Origin: Sanguibacter hominis ATCC BAA-789
GTDB taxonomy: Bacteria > Actinomycetota > Actinomycetes > Actinomycetales > Cellulomonadaceae
Reading direction: 5' to 3'
Assembly: GCF_012396185.1 (NCBI RefSeq)
Contig: NZ_JAAXOW010000001.1
Location: forward strand, 1,354,691 to 1,418,690
Length of the DNA: 64,000 nucleotides
In this document: one piece after another, positions 23,368 to 37,075 of the stretch
How the letters are laid out: each line of letters starts with the position of its first letter
Numbering within the stretch: the stretch's first letter is position 1
Made by a program: the position numbers and the translations under genes
Notes under the pieces: model-generated
What the model saw: the letters and a program-made list of their open reading frames with translations, nothing else
Database searches by the model: none
Told to the model about the DNA's origin: nothing

Positions 23368-26028
23368 TCAGGAAGCCCGCCGGAGCCGGAGGCTGTTCGT
23401 CACCACGAGGACCGAGCTGAGCGCCATCGCCGCGCCCGCGATCATCGGGTTGAGCAGGCCCGTCGCGGCGAGCGGGATCGCCGCGACGTTGTACGCGAAC
23501 GCCCAGAACAGGTTCTGCTTGATGATCCGCAACGTCGCCCGCGAGATGCGCACGGCTGCGGCCGCGGCGCGCAGGTCTCCGCGCACGAGGGTGATGTCGC
23601 TCGCCTGGATCGCGACGTCCGTCCCGGTACCCATCGCCATGCCGAGGCCCTGCCTGCCCGCCTGCGCGAGCGCTGCGGCGTCGTTGACGCCGTCCCCGAC
23701 GACCGCGACGACGCGCCCCTCGTCCTGGAGCCGGGCGACGACGTCGACCTTCCCTTCGGGGAGCACGCCGGCGACGACGTCTGCCGGGTCGATCCCCACC
23801 TCGCGGGCGACGCGGCGCGCTGCGCCCGCGTTGTCGCCCGTGACGAGGAACGGCCGCAGCCCCAGGCTGCGCAGCTCCGCGATCGCAGCGGCCGAGGTCT
23901 CCTTCACCGGGTCGCGCAGCACGACGACCGCCTGCGGCTGGCCGTTCCACGCGACGACGACCGCCGTCGCGCCGTCCTCCTCCGCGGCGAGGACGGCCTG
24001 CTCGGCCGCGTCGTCGTGGACGCCGGTCTGGTCGGCGACCCAGCCGGGCTTGCCGACGACGACGCGCCGCGACACGTGCGGGCCCGAGTGCGCCGTGCGC
24101 ACGGTCCCGGACACGCCGCCGCCCGGCGACGTCGCGAAGTCGAGCGCCTGCAGGCTCCCGATGACCACGCCGTCCGCCCCGACCGTGGGCTCGCCGCCCT
24201 CGCCCACGCCCGTGCCGTCGCCCTCTTCGCCGAGGTAGGTGCGTGCACGCGAGGTAGGGGCCTCCAAGGCACTACCTCGCGTGGAGACCCCTACCTCGGC
24301 GGCGGCCGGAGCGGGGGCCGCACCCGCGGCCGTGATCGCGCGGGCGATCGGGTGCTCGCTGCCGGCCTCGATCGCCGCCGCGTACCGCAGCGCCTCCTCG
24401 GCGGTGACGCTGGGCCGCAGCGGCACGACGTCGGCGACCTCCATCGCGCCCGCCGTGACGGTCCCGGTCTTGTCGAGGACGACGGTGTCGATCCGGCGCG
24501 TCGACTCGAGCGTCTCCGGGCCCTTGATGACGACGCCGAGCTGCGCAGCCCGGCCTGTGCCGACGAGCAGGGCGGTCGGTGTCGCGAGCCCGAGCGCGCA
24601 CGGGCACGCGATGATGAGCACCGCGACCGCGGCGGTGAACGCCGCCTGGACGTTCGCCGCGTCCGTGCCGCCGACGACGAGCCACGCGACGAGCGTGCCG
24701 ACCGCGAGCACGAGGACGACCGGCACGAACACGGCCGAGATCCGGTCTGCGAGCCGCTGGACGGGCGCCTTCCCGGACTGGGCGTCCGCGACGAGGCGGC
24801 CCATCTGGGCGAGCGTCGTGTCCTCGCCGACGCGCGTGGCGCGCACGACGAGGTGGCCGTCCGTGTTGATCGTCGCGCCCGTCACGGCGTCGCCGACCGA
24901 CACGTCGACCGGCACGGGCTCGCCCGTGAGCAAGGACGTGTCGATCCCTGCGCTGCCGGCGACGACGACGCCGTCGGTCGCGATCTTCTCGCCCGGCCGC
25001 ACGACGATCTCGTCGCCGACCTGCAGCGCGCCCGTCGGGACCTCGTGCTCGGTCCACGCGCCGGCACCGTCGGGCCGGCGCACGATCGCGGTCTTCGCGC
25101 CCATCTCGAGCAGGGCCCGGAGCGCGTCGCCCGCGCGGCGCCGTGACCGGTGCTCCGCGTAGCGGCCTGCGAGGAGGAACGTCGTGACGACGACGGCGAC
25201 CTCGAAGTAGAGCTCGGGCATCGCGCTGTGGGCGCGCCGGGGGATCAAGGTGGGCTCCATCGTCATGCCGAGCCGGCCTGCACCGCCGAGGAGCAGCGCC
25301 CACAACGACCACCCTGTCGCGACGATGACGCCGATCGACACGAGCGTGTCCATCGTCGAGCCGCCGTGACGACCTGCGCGCAGCGCGGCGCGGTGGAACG
25401 GCAGCGCGCCCCAGGTGACGACGGGAAGCGAGAGCGCGGCCACGACCCACTGCCAGCCGGTGACCTGGAGCGCGGGGATCATCGACAGGGCGACGACGGG
25501 GACGGCGAGCACCGCGGACGTGCGCAGCCGACGCCGCAGGTCGACGCCGCGGTCCGGCTCGGGCGCGGACGTGTCGGCGTCGGGGTCGTGGTCGTGACCC
25601 GCGCCGTGCGCAGAGAGCGCGTGCGCGACGGTGTCGGTCGCGTCGGCGACGTGGGCTGAGTGGTCGACGGGGCCCGACGGCGCGGCGTCGTCCGCGCGGC
25701 TGCCGCCTGCGCTCGCGGCGTGGGAGCCGTGCGGCGCGGCCTGCACGGCCGCGGCGGCCGGCTCGGCCGGACGCGTCGTCCTGGTGACACGCGCGGTGTA
25801 TCCGGCGCGCTCGACCGCGGCGACGAGCTCCGTGTCGTCGGCGACGTGGCCGTCGACGGGGAGGAGGGTCACGCGTGCGGACTCGAGCGGGAGGTTGACG
25901 GTCGCGGTCGCGCCGGGGACGCGGGCGAGGCGCTTCTCGACGCGGGCGACGCACGACGCGCACGTCATGCCGGAGACGGCGAGGTCGACGGTGATCGCGT
26001 CGGGGACGGTGGTGTGGTCGGTGCTCAT
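23368..26028 (-). CDS. copA: Copper-exporting P1B-type ATPase
   Basis: An 886-residue copper pump. One N-terminal metal-binding domain has GMTCASC (Cys23, Cys26). A His-rich linker (about residues 95-155, e.g. HAPHSA-like runs and GAGHDHDPDAD) follows, then eight predicted helices. Key sites: TGE in SLLTGEPVPVD, the CPC transport site (Cys475, Cys477), the phosphorylated Asp519 in DKTGT, SEHPIARAI, and GDGVNDAAALAQ. It exports Cu(I) across the inner membrane. Residues 577-600 in the nucleotide-binding domain are coded by an in-frame copy of the GAGGTAG repeat, which lengthens a loop but keeps the frame. It overlaps csoR by 4 nt. Confidence 0.94.
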   Translation of the reverse strand: MSTDHTTVPDAITVDLAVSGMTCASCVARVEKRLARVPGATATVNLPLESARVTLLPVDGHVADDTELVAAVERAGYTARVTRTTRPAEPAAAAVQAAPHGSHAASAGGSRADDAAPSGPVDHSAHVADATDTVAHALSAHGAGHDHDPDADTSAPEPDRGVDLRRRLRTSAVLAVPVVALSMIPALQVTGWQWVVAALSLPVVTWGALPFHRAALRAGRHGGSTMDTLVSIGVIVATGWSLWALLLGGAGRLGMTMEPTLIPRRAHSAMPELYFEVAVVVTTFLLAGRYAEHRSRRRAGDALRALLEMGAKTAIVRRPDGAGAWTEHEVPTGALQVGDEIVVRPGEKIATDGVVVAGSAGIDTSLLTGEPVPVDVSVGDAVTGATINTDGHLVVRATRVGEDTTLAQMGRLVADAQSGKAPVQRLADRISAVFVPVVLVLAVGTLVAWLVVGGTDAANVQAAFTAAVAVLIIACPCALGLATPTALLVGTGRAAQLGVVIKGPETLESTRRIDTVVLDKTGTVTAGAMEVADVVPLRPSVTAEEALRYAAAIEAGSEHPIARAITAAGAAPAPAAAEVGVSTRGSALEAPTSRARTYLGEEGDGTGVGEGGEPTVGADGVVIGSLQALDFATSPGGGVSGTVRTAHSGPHVSRRVVVGKPGWVADQTGVHDDAAEQAVLAAEEDGATAVVVAWNGQPQAVVVLRDPVKETSAAAIAELRSLGLRPFLVTGDNAGAARRVAREVGIDPADVVAGVLPEGKVDVVARLQDEGRVVAVVGDGVNDAAALAQAGRQGLGMAMGTGTDVAIQASDITLVRGDLRAAAAAVRISRATLRIIKQNLFWAFAYNVAAIPLAATGLLNPMIAGAAMALSSVLVVTNSLRLRRAS
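24230..24299. repeat. GAGGTAG repeat locus 2, in frame within copA
   Basis: A 70-bp element with nested inverted repeats. CCGAGGTAGG and CCTACCTCGG are at the ends, and an inner CACGCGAGGTAG / CTACCTCGCGTG pair has perfect 12-bp arms around a 14-nt loop. Read on the minus strand, GAGGTAGTGCCTTGGAGG is identical to an 18-bp stretch of locus 1. It codes for copA residues 577-600 without a stop or frameshift. Confidence 0.85.
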
Positions 26029-26327
26029 CGCAGGAGCCTCCCGATCGCCTGGGTGGCTTCCTCGACCTTGGCGGCCGCCGCCTCGTCGGACTCCTTGGCG
26101 GCGTCGACGACGCAGTGGCCGAGATGGTCGCCGACGAGCCCGAGGCTCACGGCGTGCAGCGCCTTGGTGACGGCGGCGACCTGGGTGAGGACGTCGATGC
26201 AGTAGGTGTCCTCGTCGACCATGCGGGCGATGCCGCGGACCTGGCCTTCGATGCGGCGCAGGCGCTTGAGGTAGGCGTCCTTGTCCTGGACGTACCCGTG
26301 AGACTTCGAGTGCTCGTCGTGAGTCAT
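26025..26327 (-). CDS. csoR: CsoR-type copper-sensing repressor
   Basis: A 100-residue CsoR/RcnR-family repressor. The Cu(I) ligands fit the family C-H-C set: Cys in DTYCIDVLTQVAAV, then His and Cys in GDHLGHCVVDAAKES. YLKRLRRIEGQVRGIARMVDED is the DNA-contact helix region. Cu(I) binding should release it from the operator just upstream and turn on the overlapping copA. The start is set by the first ATG after the operator; the leader is absent and TATATT lies 6 nt upstream. Confidence 0.92.
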   Translation of the reverse strand: MTHDEHSKSHGYVQDKDAYLKRLRRIEGQVRGIARMVDEDTYCIDVLTQVAAVTKALHAVSLGLVGDHLGHCVVDAAKESDEAAAAKVEEATQAIGRLLR

Positions 26328-26333
26328 GGTTCC

Positions 26334-26339
26334 AATATA
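26334..26339 (-). promoter_or_regulatory. -10 box (TATATT) of leaderless csoR-copA
   Basis: On the minus strand TATATT ends 6 nt before the csoR ATG and overlaps the edge of the CsoR operator, so repressor binding would mask the promoter. Confidence 0.65.
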
Positions 26340-26354
26340 CCCCCTAGGGGTAAT
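26337..26354. promoter_or_regulatory. CsoR operator
   Basis: ATACCCCCTAGGGGTAAT has the TACCCC-CTAGGGGTA core known from CsoR operators of the GC-tract type. It lies 10 bp before the csoR start and overlaps the -10 box. Confidence 0.85.
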
Positions 26355-26727
26355 GAAGGACCAGGACTCCTCGTATTCCCGTTTCTCTGTGAACTGCCGC
26401 ACAAGAGTAAAGGTCACGTTGCCGTAACGATCCTGCTCGCAGCATCCTTGCAGGTCAGAGGGATATTCGTGTCAAGAACAGGCAAAGGGTGACCCTCGTG
26501 GCGTGGTCCTCAGGCAGCAAGATGGTCTCGAATGAGGCAAGGTGGCTGAGGGCCTTCGACAGGCCTGGTGCGGGGCGAGCCCCCAGCGCCGATCCGCCGC
26601 CGCCCTTCACGGGGCGCCCCTGGCCGCCTTGTCAGGCAGAGCCTCCGGACCGGCCGCACACGAACGCAGACGAGGGGAACGCCCCCTCGCGTACAAGCCC
26701 GACCGGAAGGTGGCGAGCCCGTTCAGC
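26355..26727. other. Long leader region upstream of the betaine transporter
   Basis: About 370 bp without a convincing gene. An in-frame extension of the ATPase reaches back to 26542 but is rich in Arg, Ala and Gly and has no ribosome site. TTGCCG-N18-CATCCT (26419-26448) is a weak promoter candidate that would leave a leader of about 270 nt. CGTT-gccgt-AACG at 26417-26429 is palindromic. CCTCAG and CTGAGG around 26508 and 26553 could pair as a long-range stem. No known riboswitch class was recognised. Confidence 0.4.
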
Positions 26728-28071
26728 ATGACGGCGATACGTGTGGAGAACGTCTACAAGGTGTTCGGTCGACGACCCCAGGAGGCGGTCCGGCGCCTGC
26801 GTGAGGGCGCACCCCGGGAGGACGTCAAGCAGCACGGCACCGCCGCGGTCATCGACGCGTCCTTCGAGGTCGCCGAGGGCGAGATCTTCGTCGTCATGGG
26901 CCTGTCGGGCTCGGGCAAGTCGACACTCATCCGCATGCTCAACGGCCTGTGGCGCCCTACGTCCGGACGCATCATGCTGGGCGACGACGACCTCGCGACG
27001 GTGAGCGCGAGCCGCCTGCGCACCCTGCGCCGCTCGACCGTCTCGATGGTCTTCCAGCACTTCGCGCTCCTGCCGCACCGCACGGTCCTCGACAACGCCG
27101 CGTACCCCCTCGAGATTCAGGGCATCAAGAAGCCGGCGCGCCGAGAGCGCGCCCTCCAGGCGCTCGAGCTCGTCGGCCTGTCCGGCTGGGAGGACTCCCT
27201 CCCGTCGCAGCTCTCCGGCGGTATGCGCCAGCGGGTCGGGCTCGCCCGGGCGCTCGCCGCGGACACGGACATCCTGCTGATGGACGAGGCGTTCTCGGCG
27301 CTCGACCCGTTGATCCGCCGCGAGATGCAGGAGCAGCTCATCGAGATTCAGCAGAAGCTCGGCAAGACGATCATCTTCATCACGCACGACCTCAACGAGG
27401 CGATGTTCCTCGGTGACCGGATCGCCGTGATGCGCGCCGGACGCATCGTGCAGATCGGCAGCGCGGAGGAGATCCTCTCCGAGCCCGCCGACGAGTACGT
27501 CGCCCAGTTCGTCGCCGACGTCGACCGCACCCGGGTCCTGACCGCAGGCTCCGTGATGGTGCGGCCCGGAGTCGTCCTCGCGACGAGTGCCGGACCACGC
27601 CAGGCAGCCCGCGCGATGCGTGAGGCCCACGCCTCCGCCGCGTTCGTCGTCGACCGCGACCGCGTCCTGCGCGGCGCCGTCCAGGACTCCGACGTCGTCG
27701 CCGCCGCTCGCGCCGGCGCCACCCGGCTCGACCCGGCGCTGCTCGACGCCGCGCACACCGTCGACGAGAGCACCCCGCTGTCCGAGGTGTTCGCGCCCTC
27801 GGCCGAGTCCCCGCTGCCCGTCGCCGTCACGGACGAACGCGGCCGCCTGCTCGGCGTCGTCCCGCGCGTCGCACTCCTCGAGGCGATGGTCCCCCCGGAC
27901 ACCGACGCCGAGGGTGTCGGGGCGAGCGTCACCCCGACCGTCCCCGAGGGCTTCGAGCCGCTCCCGCCCGACGACGGCGTACCGGGCCTCGCGCCCGACG
28001 TCCTGCCCGAGCCGACGACGCAGCTCCCTGCCGTCGACGTGCGCGCAACGATCCAGGGAGGTGCCCGATGA
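26728..28071 (+). CDS. proV: Glycine betaine/proline ABC transporter ATP-binding protein
   Basis: A 447-residue ATPase of the ProV/OpuAA type, importing osmoprotectants. The quaternary-amine transporter N terminus IRVENVYKVFGRRPQEAV is followed by Walker A GLSGSGKSTLIRMLNGL, the Q-loop in VSMVFQHFALLPHRTV, signature LSGGMRQRVGLARALA, Walker B ILLMDEAFSALDP and ITHDLNEAM. From about residue 275 comes a CBS-like region (VVLATSAGPRQAARAMRE), then a Pro/Glu-rich tail. The ATG at this position gives the conserved N terminus but has a poor ribosome site. It overlaps the permease by 4 nt. Confidence 0.9.
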   Translation: MTAIRVENVYKVFGRRPQEAVRRLREGAPREDVKQHGTAAVIDASFEVAEGEIFVVMGLSGSGKSTLIRMLNGLWRPTSGRIMLGDDDLATVSASRLRTLRRSTVSMVFQHFALLPHRTVLDNAAYPLEIQGIKKPARRERALQALELVGLSGWEDSLPSQLSGGMRQRVGLARALAADTDILLMDEAFSALDPLIRREMQEQLIEIQQKLGKTIIFITHDLNEAMFLGDRIAVMRAGRIVQIGSAEEILSEPADEYVAQFVADVDRTRVLTAGSVMVRPGVVLATSAGPRQAARAMREAHASAAFVVDRDRVLRGAVQDSDVVAAARAGATRLDPALLDAAHTVDESTPLSEVFAPSAESPLPVAVTDERGRLLGVVPRVALLEAMVPPDTDAEGVGASVTPTVPEGFEPLPPDDGVPGLAPDVLPEPTTQLPAVDVRATIQGGAR

Positions 28072-28931
28072 GCGAGACCATGGTTCCTCGCCTCCACCTC
28101 GGCGACGCTGTCGAGAGTTTCGTCGACTGGGTGACCGTCGCCGGCGCCAGCTTCTTCACGGCGGTCAAGGACGGGCTGCTCGCCGTGTTCGACGTCCTCG
28201 ACACCGCCCTGTCCGCCCCGCCGGCCTGGGCGATCATCCTCGTCGTCGCGGCCCTCGCCTGGTTCGCGAAGGGCTGGCTCCTCGCCGTCGGTGCGGCCGT
28301 CGGTCTCGTCGTCATCGGCGCGGTCGACCAGTGGGGCAACGCGATGGACACCCTCGCGCTCGTCATCCTGGCGAGCGGCATCGCCCTGCTCATCGCGATC
28401 CCGCTCGGCATCTGGGCTGCACGGAACCGCAGGGTGTCCCGCGTCGTCCGGCCCGTGCTCGACTTCATGCAGACCATGCCGGCGTTCGTCTACCTGATCC
28501 CGACGGTCGTCATCTTCCTCACGGGCGTGGTGCCGGGGCTCGTCGCGACGATCATCTTCGCCCTCGCACCCGGCGTGCGATTCACCGAGCTCGGGATCCG
28601 CCAGGTCGACTCCGAGGTCGTCGAGGCCGGGCACGCGTTCGGCGCCACCGAGGGCCGCATCCTGCGGCAGATCCAGCTCCCGCTCGCACTCCCGACGATC
28701 ATGGCCGGCGTCAACCAGGTCATCATGCTGTCCCTGTCGATGGTCGTCATCGCAGGCCTCACCGGCGCTGCGGGCCTCGGCCGCGAGGTCGTGTCCGCGC
28801 TCCAGCGCGTGAACGTCTCGCTCGGCTTCGAGGCGGGGCTCGCCGTCGTCATCCTCGCGATGATCCTCGACCGCACGACGGCGGCGCTGTCGGACCGCGC
28901 CCCCGTCGCCAAGGCCCTCAAGTCCGCCTGA
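28068..28931 (+). CDS. proW: Glycine betaine ABC transporter permease
   Basis: A 287-residue permease with an N-terminal amphipathic part and six or seven helices. The ABC permease EAA loop is GHAFGATEGRILRQIQLPLA, and FMQTMPAFVYLIPTVVIFLTGVVPG is the strongly conserved block of the ProW/OpuAB family (residues 136-160). It forms the membrane channel for the ATPase and the lipoprotein coded on either side. Confidence 0.92.
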   Translation: MSETMVPRLHLGDAVESFVDWVTVAGASFFTAVKDGLLAVFDVLDTALSAPPAWAIILVVAALAWFAKGWLLAVGAAVGLVVIGAVDQWGNAMDTLALVILASGIALLIAIPLGIWAARNRRVSRVVRPVLDFMQTMPAFVYLIPTVVIFLTGVVPGLVATIIFALAPGVRFTELGIRQVDSEVVEAGHAFGATEGRILRQIQLPLALPTIMAGVNQVIMLSLSMVVIAGLTGAAGLGREVVSALQRVNVSLGFEAGLAVVILAMILDRTTAALSDRAPVAKALKSA

Positions 28932-29031
28932 TCCACCCCAGACGCGCAAGGCCGCACGGCCCGCGCACGTCGCCCTGCCTTCACGGCTCCCGCACCCCTA
29001 CCCGGGCGCTCCGCGCCCACGAGAGGAACGC

Positions 29032-29952
29032 ATGACCCGCTCACGCACGACTCGCACCGCCCTCGCCGCCGTCACGACGGCCGCCCTCGCCCTCGGCCTC
29101 GGCGCCTGCGCCAGCGAAGAGGACGCAGGCACCCCGAAGGCCTCTGCCACTGACGAGAAGAAGATCAGCATCGGCGTCCACGCTGGCTGGGACGAGGGGA
29201 TCGCCGTCTCGCACCTGTTCAAGGCCATGCTGGAGGACGACGGCTACACCGTCGACGCGGAGACCGCGGACCCCGGGGTCGTGTACACGGGCCTCGCGGG
29301 CGGCGGCTACGACCTCAACTTCGACATGTGGCTGCCAGCGACCCACGCGGACTACCTCGAGAAGTACGGTGACGACCTCGAGCAGCTCGGCGTCTGGTAC
29401 GACGACGCGCGGTTGACGATCGCCGTCAACGAGGACTCGCCCATCACGTCGCTCGCGGAGCTCAAGGACGCCTCGGGCGACTTCGGGGACCGTCTCGTCG
29501 GCATCGAGGCGGGTGCGGGCCTGACGCGCATCACGCAGGACGAGGTCGTCCCGACGTACGGCCTCGACGAGATGGACTTCGTCATCTCGTCGACCCCGGC
29601 GATGCTCGCCGAGCTCAAGAGCCGGACCGACGCCGGTGAGAACGTCGCCGTGACGCTGTGGCGTCCGCACTGGGCGTACGACGCGTTCCCGATCCGCGAC
29701 CTGGAGGACCCGGAGGGGGCGCTCGGGGGTGCCGAGGAGATCCACACGGTGGGCCGCACCGGCTTCGCCGCCGATCATCCGGACGTCGCCGCGCTCATCA
29801 AGGCGTTCACACTGACCGACGAGCAGCTGTTCTCGCTCGAGAACATCATGTTCAACGAGGACGCCGGCGCCGACCCGGACAAGTCTGTGCGCACGTGGCT
29901 CGAGGCGAACCCGACGTTCGTCGACGACCTCAAGGCTGCTGCGGGAGCCTGA
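29032..29952 (+). CDS. proX: Glycine betaine-binding lipoprotein
   Basis: A 306-residue OpuAC-type binding protein. A signal peptide ends in the lipobox LGAC with Cys26 as the lipidation site, so it is anchored on the outer face of the membrane. The family blocks are ISIGVHAGWDEGIAVSHLFK, GGGYDLNFDMWLPATHADYL and VTLWRPHWAYDAFPIRDLED, with the Trp residues that cage quaternary amines. GAGAGG lies 6 nt before the ATG. It is 100 nt after the permease gene and followed by a strong terminator, completing the operon. Confidence 0.92.
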   Translation: MTRSRTTRTALAAVTTAALALGLGACASEEDAGTPKASATDEKKISIGVHAGWDEGIAVSHLFKAMLEDDGYTVDAETADPGVVYTGLAGGGYDLNFDMWLPATHADYLEKYGDDLEQLGVWYDDARLTIAVNEDSPITSLAELKDASGDFGDRLVGIEAGAGLTRITQDEVVPTYGLDEMDFVISSTPAMLAELKSRTDAGENVAVTLWRPHWAYDAFPIRDLEDPEGALGGAEEIHTVGRTGFAADHPDVAALIKAFTLTDEQLFSLENIMFNEDAGADPDKSVRTWLEANPTFVDDLKAAAGA

Positions 29953-29982
29953 CCGCTCCGGCGCGGCGCCGCGCGACAAACG

Positions 29983-30029
29983 AGACGGTCCCCGTCGCGT
30001 CCGAGAAGCGGACGCCACGGGGACCGTCT
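29983..30029 (+). terminator. Terminator of the betaine transporter operon
   Basis: AGACGGTCCCCGT and ACGGGGACCGTCT form a 13-bp stem, with a further GCGTCC/GGACGC stem inside. Confidence 0.8.
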
Positions 30030-30051
30030 GCACGTCCGGCGGCGCAGGCTG

Positions 30052-30080
30052 TTGACCTGGTGCTCGGCGAGGTCCACTCT
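30052..30080 (+). promoter_or_regulatory. Candidate promoter of the HdeD-like gene
   Basis: TTGACC, 17 nt and CACTCT. The -35 is good and the -10 is weak. The leader would be about 28 nt and would carry the AGGGGG ribosome site. Confidence 0.4.
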
Positions 30081-30114
30081 GGGGCCAACGGGACAAATCA
30101 TCCAGGGGGCTCTC

Positions 30115-35270
<5,156 letters not shown>

Positions 35271-35274
<4 letters not shown>

Positions 35275-36269
35275 AGCAGCTCCTGGATGGCGGGGTTGGT
35301 CGCGGCCTCGAGGGCCCAGTAGGTGAGTGTCATGTCAGCGCCAGCGCGGCGGATCGCGACGAGCGACTCGGCGATCGCGCGCTCGCGGTCGATGTAGCCG
35401 ATCGCTGCGGCGGCCTCGAGCATCGAGTACTCGCCGCTGACCTGATACGCGGCGACGGGTACCTCGGACGTCGCGGCGACGTCGGCCAGGACGTCGAGGT
35501 ACGGGCCGGCCGGCTTGACCATGACGACGTCCGCACCCTCCGCGATGTCGAGCCCGACCTCGAGCGCTGCCTCGCGACGGTTGCCGGGGTTCATCTGGTA
35601 GGCGCGGCGGTCGCCCTGGAGGGTCGACTCGACCGCGTCGCGGAACGGCCCGTAGAACGCCGACGCGTACTTCGCGGCATACGCGAGGACGGCCGTGCTC
35701 AGGAACCCGGCCGCGTCGAGGGCCTCGCGGACGGCGGCGACCTGGCCGTCCATCATCCCGGACAGCCCGACGACGTCCGCTCCGCGCTCCGCGTGCTGCA
35801 CCGCCATCGCGGCGTAGCGCTCGAGCGTCGGGTCGTTGTCGACGGAGCCGTCGGCTGCGAGGAGCCCGCAGTGCCCGTGGTCCGTGAACTCGTCGAGGCA
35901 CACGTCCGTCATGACGACGAGCGCGCTCCCGACCTCCGCGACGACGTCCTCGACGGCGACGTTGAGGATCCCGTCAGGGGCGGTCGCGCCGGAGCCGACG
36001 GCGTCGCGCTCGAGCGGCACGCCGAAGAGCATGATCCCGCCGATGCCTGCCTCGGCGGCGCGTGCTGCCTCGCGGCGCAGCGAGTCGCGGCTGTGCTGCA
36101 CGACGCCGGGCATCGTCGCGATCGGCGCCGGCTCGGCGAGCCCCTCCTTGAGGAACACGGGCAGGACGAGCTCGCGCGGGTGGACGCGCGTCTCGGCGAC
36201 GAGCGCGCGCAGGGCGGGCGTGCGCCGCAGCCTGCGCGGCCGGTGGACGGGGGTGGGAGCGGCGCTCAT
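35271..36269 (-). CDS. hemB: Delta-aminolevulinic acid dehydratase (porphobilinogen synthase)
   Basis: A 332-residue enzyme joining two 5-aminolevulinates into porphobilinogen. Schiff-base lysines lie in [15 protein letters not shown] and [13 protein letters not shown]. The metal-site region reads [18 protein letters not shown] with cysteines in the zinc-type positions. The C terminus [13 protein letters not shown] is preceded by [10 protein letters not shown]. 4-nt overlaps couple it to hemD upstream and hemL downstream. Confidence 0.95.
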
Positions 36270-37075
36270 GGCATGTGCCTCTCGTCGATGTCGGGTGCTG
36301 CAGTTCCAGACGCAGGCCCAGCCTGCCAGTGCCGTGTGACAGCCGTGCTCCCGTCGATTGCCGCCTGGACGGCGGCGACGAGCGCGGGGACGTCGGGGCT
36401 CGTTGCCTCGCGGGTGATCGTGAGGCCGAGCGTGTGCGCGGTCTCGGTGGTGCGCGGTCCTATCGACACGAGGACGGGCCTCGCCGCGTCGGGGGCGACG
36501 CGTGCCCACGTCTCGGCCGTGCTCGACGACGTGAGCACGACGACGTCGACCTCCGCGGCGTCGTCGGGCACGGACAGCGCGGTCTCGGTGACGTACGCGT
36601 CGGGTGCGTCGACGTCCCAGCCAGCGGCGCGCAGGCCGTCGACGAGCTCGGGGCGCGCGATCGAGGACCGCGGTGCGAACGCGGTCGCGGGCGGCTCGTC
36701 GCGCAGCGCCGCGAGCAGGCCGGTCGCGGTGCGGTCCCACTCGGGCGTGACGTCGACGTTGAGTCCTGCGGCGCGGGCGCGTCGCCCGGTCGACGGTCCG
36801 ACGACGGCGACGCGCGTGTGCGCTGGCACCTCACCGAGGCCGTGGTCGACGAGCGCGTCGACCGTGCGCTCCGACGTGAGCACGAGCCACCCGTACGCGC
36901 CGTCCGCGAGGCGGCGCAGGCCTGCGCGCAGGGGTGCGACGTCGTCCGGGTCGCGGAACGAAATGAGCGGAGCGACGACCGGGACGAGCCCTGCGGCGGT
37001 GAGGGCGTCGGCGAGCTCGCGGCCGGGCCGCCCGCCGCGCGGCACGAGGACGCGCGCGGGTCCGGCGGCGGTCAT
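36266..37075 (-). CDS. hemD: Uroporphyrinogen-III synthase
   Basis: A 269-residue HemD-type enzyme that cyclises hydroxymethylbilane with inversion of ring D. The family is poorly conserved, but the expected two-domain alternation is visible: [60 protein letters not shown], then [19 protein letters not shown] and [16 protein letters not shown]. Its place between hemC and hemB, with 4-nt overlaps on both sides, makes the assignment firm. It is not fused to a methyltransferase or response-regulator domain as in some actinobacteria. Confidence 0.9.
   Translation of the reverse strand: MTAAGPARVLVPRGGRPGRELADALTAAGLVPVVAPLISFRDPDDVAPLRAGLRRLADGAYGWLVLTSERTVDALVDHGLGEVPAHTRVAVVGPSTGRRARAAGLNVDVTPEWDRTATGLLAALRDEPPATAFAPRSSIARPELVDGLRAAGWDVDAPDAYVTETALSVPDDAAEVDVVVLTSSSTAETWARVAPDAARPVLVSIGPRTTETAHTLGLTITREATSPDVPALVAAVQAAIDGSTAVTRHWQAGPASGTAAPDIDERHMP

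Noticed and set aside
22105..25146. A very long open frame on the plus strand (over 1000 codons) opposite the LacI and copA genes
   Set aside because: Its translation is a run of Arg, Asp, Glu, Val and Pro-type residues typical of the antisense of a high-GC gene. It spans two recognised genes and an intergenic terminator and has no motif.
26542..26727. N-terminal extension of the betaine transporter ATPase by 62 codons
   Set aside because: The extension is Arg/Ala/Gly-rich, has no ribosome site and lies before the conserved family start (IRVENVYKVFG).
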